Assembly: GCA_002402725.1 (NCBI GenBank)
Contig: DHGL01000045.1
Location: 189 to 40,041, forward strand
Source of the DNA: Anaerolineaceae bacterium UBA4799
GTDB lineage: Bacteria; Chloroflexota; Anaerolineae; Anaerolineales; Anaerolineaceae
DNA: 39,853 nt
Direction: 5' to 3'
The translations under genes and the position numbers were made by a program. Shown here one piece after another: positions 25,039 through 33,256 of the stretch. How positions within the stretch are numbered: the first letter of the stretch is position 1; each line of letters starts with the position of its first letter. Below the pieces are notes generated by a model. The model had not been told where the DNA came from, searched no databases, and saw nothing but the letters and a program-made list of their open reading frames with translations.

Positions 25039-25953
25039 ATGGCAAAAGAGAAATTGAAAGGTATCTATATTCCAATCGTCACGCCCTTCAATGCGGATGA
25101 ATCGATCAGCTTCAGCGGAATCAAGGAGTGCACCGACTTTCTTGTGGAGAATGGTGTTACCGGTATTATCCCTTCTGGAAGCACCGGCGAAATGATTGCA
25201 TTGAATAAAGACGAGCAGATCGCCGTGAACCGCGAGACGATTAAGGCCGCGGCGGGCAGAGTTAAGGTTGTTGCTTCCACGGGTGCATATCGCACCAAGG
25301 ATGTAGTGGATATGTCCATTGCAGCCGAAGCCGATGGCGCTGACGGGATTATGGCGGTTACACCCTGGTATATGGCTCCTAATGAGAACGAACTTCTGCT
25401 GCACTATGAAACTATCCGTAAAGCCATAGACATCCCCATTATGCTTTATCATAACCCATACTATTCCACTTGCTTATTGAGCGACGAGTTCATGGCAAAA
25501 CTTTACAATGAAGGATTCATTGATGCCGTCAAAGAACGCCAGGCTGATGTCTTCAGACAGCAAAACCTCCGCTACCTGACTGACGATGGTTTTGGAATTT
25601 TCTATGGCTACGATATTACCCCTGTTGAAAGCCTAAGCTGCTGGTGTGACGGTTGGGTCTGCGGTACTGGTAACCTGTTCCCCAAGGAGAACACCGAGGT
25701 CTTCCATCTGGCTAAGGAGAGAAAGATGGAAGCGGCGATGAAGGCGCATTTTGAAAAGATCCGTCCTTATCTACCCCTTTTCACCAAGCCCACCGCTGGT
25801 GGAATGCCTGCCCCTTGGTTACAGGTCATCAAAGAAGGTATGAAACTGCGCGGTGTTGACGCAGGTTTTTGCCGTAAACCGGTTATCTCTGAGCTGCCTG
25901 CTGATGTTCTCGCAACGTTGAAGGCCGTACTAAAAGAGTACGGTTACCTTTAA
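25039..25953 (+). CDS. DapA/NAL-family lyase or aldolase
   Basis: A 304-residue class I aldolase-type protein of the dihydrodipicolinate synthase/N-acetylneuraminate lyase family. It shows PIVTPFNADESIS, the GSTGEM loop (about 49-54), the tyrosine segment MLYHNPYYST (Y137), and the Schiff-base lysine K165 in DAVKERQADV. The family acts on pyruvate and related 2-oxo acids. The exact reaction cannot be told from motifs. The lysine is not followed by the usual KESSGD pattern, so it is not a standard DapA. A role in breaking down a sugar acid, hydroxyproline-derived or similar compound fits the neighbours. The start has GGAG at 25031-25034. First gene of the operon under operator 2. Confidence 0.85.
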   Translation: MAKEKLKGIYIPIVTPFNADESISFSGIKECTDFLVENGVTGIIPSGSTGEMIALNKDEQIAVNRETIKAAAGRVKVVASTGAYRTKDVVDMSIAAEADGADGIMAVTPWYMAPNENELLLHYETIRKAIDIPIMLYHNPYYSTCLLSDEFMAKLYNEGFIDAVKERQADVFRQQNLRYLTDDGFGIFYGYDITPVESLSCWCDGWVCGTGNLFPKENTEVFHLAKERKMEAAMKAHFEKIRPYLPLFTKPTAGGMPAPWLQVIKEGMKLRGVDAGFCRKPVISELPADVLATLKAVLKEYGYL

Positions 25954-26010
25954 CAGCTATTAGTGAATCATCCAAAAGGAATACGAAGCGAGTTTTTTAG
26001 GAAAAACACA

Positions 26011-27354
26011 ATGAAATCAAAAAAGGTCGATGTTTTGATCGCAGGTGGAGGAACAGCGGGCGTAATAGCAGGAATAGCCGCTGCTCGCAACGGAGCGAAA
26101 ACTTTGATCGTTGATAAACAAAGGTGCCTGGGCGGACAGTTCACCGCTGGCATGTTGGGTGCCTGGGTCGGTTTCAGTGATAAAGAAAAAGTAATCGTAA
26201 AAGGCATTGCCTGGGAATTAAGGAATATTCTCAGGGAACGAAATGCGATCGTTGAAAAAGACCCGAATACGGATGTTTGTTACCTGTACGACACCGAAGT
26301 TGCCAAAGTGGTGTTAGACGAGATGGTCAAAAGAGAACCTCAACTCTCAGTGTACCTGAACACCATCATCACAGATGTTATCACGGAGGGTAATAAGGTT
26401 TCAGGCGTCGTTGTTCTTTCTGAGATGGAGCCAATGGAAATTCGCGCAAATGTTGTCATCGATTGTAGTGGTGATGCAGTTGTGGCAGCGAAGGCAGGAG
26501 TTCCTTACGAGATTCGACCCAAAAAAGATATCCAGCCGATGACACTGATGGGAAAAATGGCCGGGATCGACATGCAGAAACTCCAGAAATACTATCAGGA
26601 TAATCCCCCCGTACATGATACAGAAGTACCTCCCGCCTGGCATGACTTCAAAACATTTCCCGGTTTTATGCACTTCGGTCTCAAGGACGAACTTGAGAAT
26701 GTTAAGCTTCCCACCCATCTTGAGTACTTGAGAAATTGGCTGGCCATATTTACGTCAACCCCTAATCAAGGGGAACTTATGATCAACTGCTCTGGAGCAA
26801 TTGAGGCACATAGTATTGCTGGTTTCGAAGATCGAGCAGAACAGGAGATTTCATCTCAAAAATGTCTGTATGATGTGGCAGAAGTCTTAAGATTGTACGT
26901 CCCTGGTTTTGAAAATGCATACCTGTCTTCAATCGCCAGTTTACTTGGAATAAGGGAGAGCCGACGGATTATCGGCGATTATAAAGTTACTTTAGAAGAT
27001 TTTCTCGCGGCCAGAGAATTTGAAGACAGTATTGGTAGAGGTGCCATGCCCGCAGGCACACACACTCCTGATGGTGTCACCATGATTGTTTACGATCTTG
27101 ATCCAGGGAAATCAATGACCATCCCCTACCGATGCATGTTACCGAAAAATGTGGAGGGTCTTTTAGTGGCTGGACGGTGCGTTTCTTATGAAGCCGAAGT
27201 CGCAAATTGCATCAGATGCATGGCGCAGTGTATGGCAATGGGCGAAGCCGCAGGCACTGCAGCGGCGATCGCTGTTGAGATGGGCACCTCACCTCGAAAT
27301 GTCGATATAAAAATGCTACAAGAAGCTTTGCGTAATCAGCAGGCCATAATTTAA
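26011..27354 (+). CDS. FAD-dependent oxidoreductase (PF12831-like)
   Basis: About 447 residues from ATG 26011, which has AGGA spaced well upstream; an in-frame GTG at 25963 would add 16 residues without a ribosome site. The N-terminal dinucleotide site DVLIAGGGTAGVIAGIAAAR and CLGGQFTAGMLGAWVG are typical of FAD_oxidored proteins. The second FAD motif is VIDCSGDAVVAAKAGVP. The C-terminal segment NVEGLLVAGRCVSYEAEVAN is also conserved in the family. It probably oxidises a sugar-derived or carboxylated intermediate, together with the lyase upstream. The electron acceptor is not evident from the neighbours. Substrate unknown. Confidence 0.85.
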   Translation: MKSKKVDVLIAGGGTAGVIAGIAAARNGAKTLIVDKQRCLGGQFTAGMLGAWVGFSDKEKVIVKGIAWELRNILRERNAIVEKDPNTDVCYLYDTEVAKVVLDEMVKREPQLSVYLNTIITDVITEGNKVSGVVVLSEMEPMEIRANVVIDCSGDAVVAAKAGVPYEIRPKKDIQPMTLMGKMAGIDMQKLQKYYQDNPPVHDTEVPPAWHDFKTFPGFMHFGLKDELENVKLPTHLEYLRNWLAIFTSTPNQGELMINCSGAIEAHSIAGFEDRAEQEISSQKCLYDVAEVLRLYVPGFENAYLSSIASLLGIRESRRIIGDYKVTLEDFLAAREFEDSIGRGAMPAGTHTPDGVTMIVYDLDPGKSMTIPYRCMLPKNVEGLLVAGRCVSYEAEVANCIRCMAQCMAMGEAAGTAAAIAVEMGTSPRNVDIKMLQEALRNQQAII

Positions 27355-27375
27355 AAAACAAAAAAGGAGAAAGAA

Positions 27376-28809
27376 ATGAAAAAAGTTAAGATCTTTGTTC
27401 TTTTGCTGACAGTATCACTGATGGTTTTTGTGATACCAGGATGCGCGCCAACTGCAACGCCAACCGAGGAAGTGGCTGCGCCAGTTGAAGCACCCGAAGC
27501 TGAATCACCAACCGAAGCTCCAGCCGAGGTTGTGACCGAAGCTCCAGCTGAAGTACAAGAGCCTCAAAAACTGGTGATTTGGTCAAACCTGACGGCCGAA
27601 GCTCAGCAAATCGTATTGACGAAGCAGTTCACTGAGATTGCTGAAGAATTGGGTATCGAGATCGTCATGGAAGCGGTCCCCTTCAAAGACATGTATACCA
27701 AGCTGGCCACCGCTGTTGAATCAGGGGAAGTGCCCGACATTATGCACACCAACTTTGCTGGGGTGGCTTACCTTTATTCACAGGATATGATCGTACCTAT
27801 GGATGATGTCATTGATTCGGTTGGTCGTGTCGATTTCATTCCGACTTACCTGCGTGTTCTCTCCGCTGACGATCAAACCTGGGGTATCCCCGACTGGGCG
27901 ATGCATACATCTGTTTGGTATCGGAAAGACCTGTTTGCAGAGAAAAACTTGGCAATCCCCACGGATTGGGCGGAGTTCGAAGCAGTAGCAGAAGCACTAA
28001 ACATCGATGAGAACAACGATGGCAATATCGATATCTACGGATTCCCAGTCCCAATGAATCCTGTACAGGTCGCGCCGCAAACCTACTACGAGTTCCTCTA
28101 TTCTGCTGGCGTTTACACTTTTGATCCAGTCACAGGAGAATATGTTTTTGGGAAGCAGAAGGAAAAGGCTGCTGAGGTACTTGATTACGTGATCAACCTC
28201 TACAAGAAAGTATCCCCACCCTCCGCAACTGAATGGTCCTGGAATGAATACCGAAACGCGCTAGTCGAAGGTACCGTTGCTATGACATTGGACATGGGCG
28301 CGGTGATTGGGCTTGCACAATCGAACAATCCAGACATGGTTGCTAAACTTGGGCGTTTCGATCTCCCTGGTCAGTATGGAGTGAAATACGGTTCCTTCGG
28401 CAGTGGCTATGCATTTGTGGCTAGTAATCAAGGTTCCGAAGAGAAGATCGCGCTAACCAAAGAAATAATGAAGTTGCTCTACACCCCTGAGCGAGCAGCA
28501 GAGCGAGCGCTCTCTCGTCCTATGTTTGCCTTCCCCTCAATGTACACAGCGCTCGGAATCTACAAACAGGATCCGTCCGTAGCAATGTTCCAGGATGAAA
28601 TCACCACCATTACTGATGCATTTGAAAATAGCAATTGGTACTGGTACGGTATGGAACACGGTCTGAGCCAGATGTCCTCTCAAATTGAAGCCACCACGTT
28701 CTTTGGTGAAGCGATGCAAAGTGTCGCGTTGGGACAGATGACTTCCGCAGAGGCAGTAGATTACATAGATGAAAATTTGCAGGAACAACTCAGTATTATT
28801 GGTGAATAG
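27376..28809 (+). CDS. ABC transporter substrate-binding lipoprotein (carbohydrate type)
   Basis: A 477-residue extracellular solute-binding protein of family 1. It has a signal peptide with lipobox VIPGC (cysteine at about residue 23), a Glu/Ala/Pro/Thr-rich linker (about 25-65), and a binding domain beginning QKLVIWSNLTAEAQQIVLTK. The segments GEVPDIMHTNFAGVAYLYSQ and WGIPDWAMHTSVWYRKDLFA match family 1 sugar or oligosaccharide-binding proteins. The start has AAGGAG upstream. Two permeases follow. The ligand is unknown. A strong hairpin downstream probably keeps this message more abundant than the permeases. Confidence 0.9.
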   Translation: MKKVKIFVLLLTVSLMVFVIPGCAPTATPTEEVAAPVEAPEAESPTEAPAEVVTEAPAEVQEPQKLVIWSNLTAEAQQIVLTKQFTEIAEELGIEIVMEAVPFKDMYTKLATAVESGEVPDIMHTNFAGVAYLYSQDMIVPMDDVIDSVGRVDFIPTYLRVLSADDQTWGIPDWAMHTSVWYRKDLFAEKNLAIPTDWAEFEAVAEALNIDENNDGNIDIYGFPVPMNPVQVAPQTYYEFLYSAGVYTFDPVTGEYVFGKQKEKAAEVLDYVINLYKKVSPPSATEWSWNEYRNALVEGTVAMTLDMGAVIGLAQSNNPDMVAKLGRFDLPGQYGVKYGSFGSGYAFVASNQGSEEKIALTKEIMKLLYTPERAAERALSRPMFAFPSMYTALGIYKQDPSVAMFQDEITTITDAFENSNWYWYGMEHGLSQMSSQIEATTFFGEAMQSVALGQMTSAEAVDYIDENLQEQLSIIGE

Positions 28810-28868
28810 TCCTTGCAACCTTTTCGGAAATAGATAACAAACAAAATGATACATTAACTGCACGTCAG

Positions 28869-28912
28869 CCCCATCGGATGCATATAGAATATCTTCATTG
28901 CATCCGATGGGG
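28869..28912 (+). terminator. Strong hairpin between binding protein and permease genes
   Basis: CCCCATCGGATGCA (28869-28882) pairs perfectly with TGCATCCGATGGGG (28899-28912), 14 bp with a 16-base loop. It is followed by TAAAAAAT, not a U-tract, so it more likely protects or attenuates the message than ends it. This position is common in ABC operons. Confidence 0.7.
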
Positions 28913-28948
28913 TAAAAAATAGCGAATGGACAGATTAAGGCATTCAAT

Positions 28949-29884
28949 ATGGTGAATGGTGAAAGGTCCTATCTTCAATCAATAAAGCAGGGACGGAATT
29001 TTTTCTCAAATTTCCATACGAGAAGAAAACTACTAGGGTTTCTATTTATACTACCCACGATATTATTCCTGGCGATTTTTGTTCTGTATCCAGTGATCAG
29101 TAATTTGATACTGAGTTTTACAGATGCCAAGTTGATGAAAAGTGAATACAACTTTATTGGATTAGAGAATTACTTAAAACTATTTTCCAGCAAGATGTTC
29201 TTAAAATACACATGGAATACGGTGATCTGGACGGTTTTTTCGGTAATAGGGCAACTAATATTGGGTCTGAGTCTGGCATTGTTGATCAACCGTGAAATCC
29301 GGGGAGGATCGTTCTTACGAAGTTTCCTATTGATACCATATGTAGTTCCGGCTGTAGCGATTGCATTAATAACAAAATGGATTTTCAACGGCGATTATGG
29401 TATTGCGAGTAAGTGGCTACAAGATATGGGGTTGATTGATTATCGACAATCTCCGCTGGCATTGTATGGCGGAGCGATGGCACTCTTAATAATTGTGAAT
29501 ATTTGGCGGTCCTATCCATTCCCTATGTTAATTTATTGGGCAGCTTTAAGGGGAATTAATAAGGAATTGTACGAAGCTGCAAACGTTGATGGTGCTAATA
29601 AACTTCAATCTTTTCGTTTTATCACCTTACCTCAATTGCGCAATACAACAATTGTTTTAGTGATACTCCGCATCGTATGGACAGCCACTTATTTTGATCT
29701 CATCTGGATGGTAACCGGAGGTGGACCAGCTGGCTCTACGACACATCTGCCAATCATGATCTACCAGGCATCCTTTGGATCATTCCGTATTGGATACGCA
29801 TCTGCAATTTCCATTTTGCTCGGGATTGTGTTGTTTGCTTGTATTATTTTCTATGTTCGACAATCAGGGGATTTCGCTGATTAG
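28949..29884 (+). CDS. Carbohydrate ABC permease, MalF/UgpA-like
   Basis: A 311-residue integral membrane protein with about six segments, beginning with an N-terminal cytosolic tail and LLGFLFILPTILFLAIFVLY. The cytosolic EAA loop is ELYEAANVDGANKLQSFRFI, which contacts the ATPase. It forms a heterodimer with the next permease. The start ATG 28949 follows AAGG. No ATPase gene is in the island, so a shared MsmK/MalK-like ATPase elsewhere is needed. Confidence 0.92.
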   Translation: MVNGERSYLQSIKQGRNFFSNFHTRRKLLGFLFILPTILFLAIFVLYPVISNLILSFTDAKLMKSEYNFIGLENYLKLFSSKMFLKYTWNTVIWTVFSVIGQLILGLSLALLINREIRGGSFLRSFLLIPYVVPAVAIALITKWIFNGDYGIASKWLQDMGLIDYRQSPLALYGGAMALLIIVNIWRSYPFPMLIYWAALRGINKELYEAANVDGANKLQSFRFITLPQLRNTTIVLVILRIVWTATYFDLIWMVTGGGPAGSTTHLPIMIYQASFGSFRIGYASAISILLGIVLFACIIFYVRQSGDFAD

Positions 29885-29910
29885 TAGCCAAAAGGAATGA
29901 AGGTTTTACA

Positions 29911-30762
29911 ATGAAATTTTTCGCACATAACAAAAGCAGGAAATTACTAGAAAGAATAATCCTAGTAATTCTCACTGTGTTGGCTGTAGGTTTCGTCGGA
30001 TTTCCACTTCTATGGATGGTAATGAGTTCGTTTAAACCTCCAACAGAACTCTTTAAAATGCCTCCTTCAATACTTCCACAAAATTATTCACTTGAGTGGT
30101 ATCGAGAGGCGTTCAGCAATTCGATTGTTGTCCGTTATTTCTTGAACAGCCTTATTGTTGCATCAGTAACCTCAATACTGGTTATTATCATAGCAACATT
30201 TGGAGCTTATAGCTTGACCCGTTTTCGCTTTTTTGGAAGGAAAGTGATCACTATGGCGGTCCTTTCCGCGTATTGTATTCCGCCCATCATGCTGATGATC
30301 CCCTTGTATCGTATTATTGCCGGAATGAATCTGAAAGCTTCGTTGTTCGGTGTGATTATTGGCCATATGACCGTAACATTTCCATTTGCGATTTGGTTAT
30401 TAATTGCCTTTTTTCGCAGTATTCCCCGCGAAATTGAAGAGGCTGCATTAGTAGATGGTGGCTCTGATTTAACAGTCTTCTATAAAATCATCCTCCCTTT
30501 GTGCATGCCTGGAATTCTCAGCACGGGAATTCTCGTATTCATTCTGTCCTGGAATGAATACTTGCTGGCTAGTGTTTTAATCTCACAAGATTCGATGAAA
30601 ACACTGACAGTTGGCTTGGCCAATTATATTAGTTCTGTTGAGATCAATTGGGGGGTAATCATGGCACTCGGAACGGCGACAACTATTCCGGTCATACTCA
30701 TGTTTACGGCCATTCAAAAATATTTTGTGGAAGGACTAACAGCTGGCGCGGTCAAAGGCTAA
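29911..30762 (+). CDS. Carbohydrate ABC permease, MalG/UgpE-like
   Basis: A 283-residue partner permease with six membrane segments. Its EAA loop is EIEEAALVDGGSDLTVFYKI, followed by ILPLCMPG. The N-terminal segment ERIILVILTVLAVGFVGFPL leads to the typical MSSFKPPTELF. It starts 26 bases after the first permease. It is the last gene of the operon. Confidence 0.92.
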   Translation: MKFFAHNKSRKLLERIILVILTVLAVGFVGFPLLWMVMSSFKPPTELFKMPPSILPQNYSLEWYREAFSNSIVVRYFLNSLIVASVTSILVIIIATFGAYSLTRFRFFGRKVITMAVLSAYCIPPIMLMIPLYRIIAGMNLKASLFGVIIGHMTVTFPFAIWLLIAFFRSIPREIEEAALVDGGSDLTVFYKIILPLCMPGILSTGILVFILSWNEYLLASVLISQDSMKTLTVGLANYISSVEINWGVIMALGTATTIPVILMFTAIQKYFVEGLTAGAVKG

Positions 30763-31100
30763 AGTGGCAGATTTGGGACGTTAGAAGAACTCTGAGTGAC
30801 CAGATGTGAAAACTTCACTCCGATTTCTTCGAATGAGACCCTTCAATGGAAATGTGAATTAATCCTACTAACAGACGTAAATAGCATAACCAAAAAACCC
30901 CGGATTAATAAATACTCACACACTGGTCGAGCAGTAAATATCTTAGAAATATAAGCTATACACCCCATTGGAAATCCGAGTAGACCATAGGCAATCATTA
31001 AGAAACGTAGGGAATTTTTAAGGGCGGGCAGAGCAAGGTACGATGCGCTTGAAAACTCAAACATTCATACGACATTAAATCGTAATCGAAGGACATTGGA
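30763..31100. other. Gap without a convincing gene
   Basis: This AT-rich stretch separates the ABC operon from the EamA gene. A minus-strand frame (30843-31064) could encode 73 hydrophobic residues (GLLGFPMGCIAYISKIF), loosely like a transporter fragment, but it lacks a ribosome site and homology I can name. It presumably contains the EamA promoter. Confidence 0.4.
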
Positions 31101-31982
31101 TTGTCGATAAAAAACTGGATAAGATTCATTTTCCTCGGGCTGGTCTGCGGTTCGGCCTTTATGTGGATCAAACTCGCGCTGCGTGAAGTCGATCCATTCA
31201 TGCTGGTTTTTTTCAGGGTTTTCTTTGCTGGAATCGGGTTGGGAGTGTATTTTTTACTGACCCACCGAAAGTTGAACCTGCACTGGTGGTGGGTCTACGC
31301 CTTTGTAGGTTTTTTTAATATTGCATTTCCATTTGTGCTTATCTCTTGGGCTGAGACTCACATCACTTCGGGGCTGGCATCCATTCTCAATTCCACGGTC
31401 CCGATTTTTACTATGTTAATCGCGTCCATATATTATAAGCAGGATAAACTCACTCTATCGCGTGGTTTTGCACTGGTTGTTGGTTTCTTCGGTGTATTGA
31501 TCTTGAGTTACACCAAACTGGGAGGTAATTCAGAACATCATACTCAGGGGATACTTGCCATGTTGGTAGCGGCATGTTGTTACGCCGTCAGCACAGTATT
31601 TGCCCGTCGTGTCGACAAATATGTAACACCCGAAGAACAAGCATTGGGTCAGATCCTGGCAGCCTTGATCTTTACAACTCCTGCCATGTTAATTACCAAT
31701 TCGCCGGTCACTCTCCCAGAACTTCCAATTACCTGGATCGCCCTCATTTGGATGGGATTGATTGTGTCGTTTGTTGCTGCTTTGGTTTGGTTTAGAATGA
31801 TCTACGAAATTGGCCCTAGCCGCGCTAGCATGATGATCTATATGTTTCCACTGGTCGGGGTGTTATTAGGGATTGCCTTTTTAGGTGAGCGATTAAACTG
31901 GCAGGTTGTAGTTGGCGGGCTATTCATCCTTACAGGAATCTACGTGGTAAATTCAGAGCAGAGGGTGTTTAAAAACAAGTAA
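31101..31982 (+). CDS. EamA/DMT-family transporter
   Basis: A 293-residue, ten-segment drug/metabolite transporter with two EamA repeats. The first is about 5-135 (GLVCGSAFMWIKLALREVDP and ETHITSGLASILNSTVPIFT). The second is about 150-285 (ACCYAVSTVFARRVDKYVTP and GPSRASMMIYMFPLVGVLLG). Start TTG 31101 is supported by GAAGGA upstream. It closes the low-GC island; it may export a metabolite of the pathway, but EamA substrates cannot be inferred from sequence. Confidence 0.9.
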   Translation: MSIKNWIRFIFLGLVCGSAFMWIKLALREVDPFMLVFFRVFFAGIGLGVYFLLTHRKLNLHWWWVYAFVGFFNIAFPFVLISWAETHITSGLASILNSTVPIFTMLIASIYYKQDKLTLSRGFALVVGFFGVLILSYTKLGGNSEHHTQGILAMLVAACCYAVSTVFARRVDKYVTPEEQALGQILAALIFTTPAMLITNSPVTLPELPITWIALIWMGLIVSFVAALVWFRMIYEIGPSRASMMIYMFPLVGVLLGIAFLGERLNWQVVVGGLFILTGIYVVNSEQRVFKNK

Positions 31983-32052
31983 TTAATTGAAGCAAATGAA
32001 AAAGATTAATACATTGGAGGCAATCTCAAACGAGGAGAGCCTTGACATGCAT

Positions 32053-32076
32053 GCACGTGTTGTGACCAGCAAAGTG
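32053..32076 (+). repeat. Right copy of direct repeat bounding the island
   Basis: The first 18 bases, GCACGTGTTGTGACCAGC, are identical to 23252-23269. The next six, AAAGTG, match 23284-23289 at the end of the second left unit. Base composition rises just beyond it. Confidence 0.75.
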
Positions 32077-32122
32077 GTAAGGAGGTGAATGAACTGATGC
32101 CTCTGCCTCACATTATCACTGC

Positions 32123-32431
32123 TCACTCTTCTTCCAGGTAGAGAACCTCCCCATCCGACACCATTTCCAGCCCATCGCCGCCCGCCGGGCTGAGCCACAC
32201 CATACACATGGAGAGGTCGCGGCCGGATACGCGGATAGCGTCCATCAGCAGGCAGCGGGGCAGGCTCCGCAGTCAATGCAACTGGAACCCTGCTCCTGAT
32301 CAACCAGCAAACGGCGATTGTCGATGAAAAGCGGTCCGCCCTTGCAGACTTCAAAGCAAACACCGCGGGAAGTCCAAAGGCTGTATCCATACTACTGCGT
32401 AAGCGTTGGCGCGGTTGGTGGGATTGCTCAT
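32123..32431 (-). pseudogene. 4Fe-4S ferredoxin, frameshifted
   Basis: A start ATG at 32431 with a perfect AGGAGG (32437-32442 on the reverse strand) opens as MSNPTNRANAYA. The frame then has to change near 32388-32396 to give GVCFEVCKGGPLFIDNRRLL and CIDCGACPAAC, an obvious cluster-binding ferredoxin. It has to change again near 32244-32254 to give MDAIRVSGRDLSMCMVWLSP, ending at 32123. Two indels therefore break a gene that otherwise looks complete. It is 12 bases downstream of a nitroreductase in the same direction and would be its electron donor. Either recent decay or sequence error. Confidence 0.75.
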
Positions 32432-32443
32432 CTCATCCTCCTG

Positions 32444-33229
32444 TTAATTCTCTGCGCCAGTCCAAATTTTCATCCATCGCTTCACCGAACGCGTCATTTC
32501 CACCGAGAAGGCAGACACGAATTTACGGGTGTAGATTCCCTGCACCATTTTCATGGCGGCCTCTGTGGGTTCCAAACTTGGGTACGACTGCGCGGCGTGC
32601 GCCAGCATGGCGGGAAAATCACCCGCTTCTACCGGTGTATAACGGTCGCGGTGGACGATGTACCTGCGCTCGAAGCGCCTGACCAAACCGGGGTGCTCAT
32701 GTGTTGCGTAAGGTCTGCCGAAGCATAACAGGGTGATGGGGAAGGTGTAGCGCGGCAGGCGGAATAGCTCGCGATGTTGCTCGCAATTCTCCAGGATGTC
32801 ACCGATGTAGCACGAACCGATCCCCAATGATTCTGCGGCGATGACGGCGGTCTGCGCGGCGATGAGCGCGTCGCAGCAAGCGAGCAGCAAGTCACCTTCT
32901 TGCGGTAATCGCGGCTGTATCCCCTGCTCCAGCGCCAGCCGCGGAGCACCGCTCCAGTTGAACGCATCCACCCAGCGCTGATAATCCGCCAAAAAGAGCA
33001 GCAAGTACGGTGCGCCGGCGATGAAAGGCTGGTTGTCGCAGGTTACCGCCAACCTGTCTTTAAGCGCCTGGTCTTCCACCTCGATGATGGAGTAAAGCAT
33101 CATGTTGCCAGCGGTAGGCGCGCGCAGCGCTGCCTGCAGGATAGTGTCTTTTTCTTCGGCGCTGATAAGCGTATCCGCGTATTTACGGGTTGAGCGGCGG
33201 TTATGGATGACTGAAAGGGTCTGGTTCAT
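32444..33229 (-). CDS. Nitroreductase-family flavoprotein
   Basis: About 261 residues of the FMN-dependent nitroreductase fold. The N-terminal motif HNRRSTRKYADTLI and ALRAPTAGNMMLYSIIEV bind FMN; SLGIGSCYIGDILEN and RLPRYTFPITLLCFGRP are the usual later motifs. The C-terminal about 60 residues are an extension. ATG 33229 is preferred since GGGAG is then at correct spacing, whereas ATG 33235 abuts it. It probably reduces an electrophilic or quinone-like substrate with the adjacent ferredoxin as donor. Substrate unknown. Confidence 0.88.
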   Translation of the reverse strand: MNQTLSVIHNRRSTRKYADTLISAEEKDTILQAALRAPTAGNMMLYSIIEVEDQALKDRLAVTCDNQPFIAGAPYLLLFLADYQRWVDAFNWSGAPRLALEQGIQPRLPQEGDLLLACCDALIAAQTAVIAAESLGIGSCYIGDILENCEQHRELFRLPRYTFPITLLCFGRPYATHEHPGLVRRFERRYIVHRDRYTPVEAGDFPAMLAHAAQSYPSLEPTEAAMKMVQGIYTRKFVSAFSVEMTRSVKRWMKIWTGAEN

Positions 33230-33256
33230 CGGCATCTCCCGGCCAGGCAGGAATAT

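Larger units (their letters stand above)
23252..32076. mobile_element. Low-GC catabolic island between direct repeats
   Basis: This block of about 8.8 kb is visibly less GC-rich than the genes on both sides and has its own regulator, transporter and enzymes. It begins and ends at copies of an 18-24 base direct repeat. No recombinase or transposase is seen inside. It may have been acquired by homologous or site-specific insertion, or the repeat may be a target duplication. Confidence 0.55.

Noticed and set aside
30843..31064. Minus-strand 73-residue hydrophobic protein
   Set aside because: No ribosome site or nameable homology; more likely chance in AT-rich DNA or an unrecognisable remnant.
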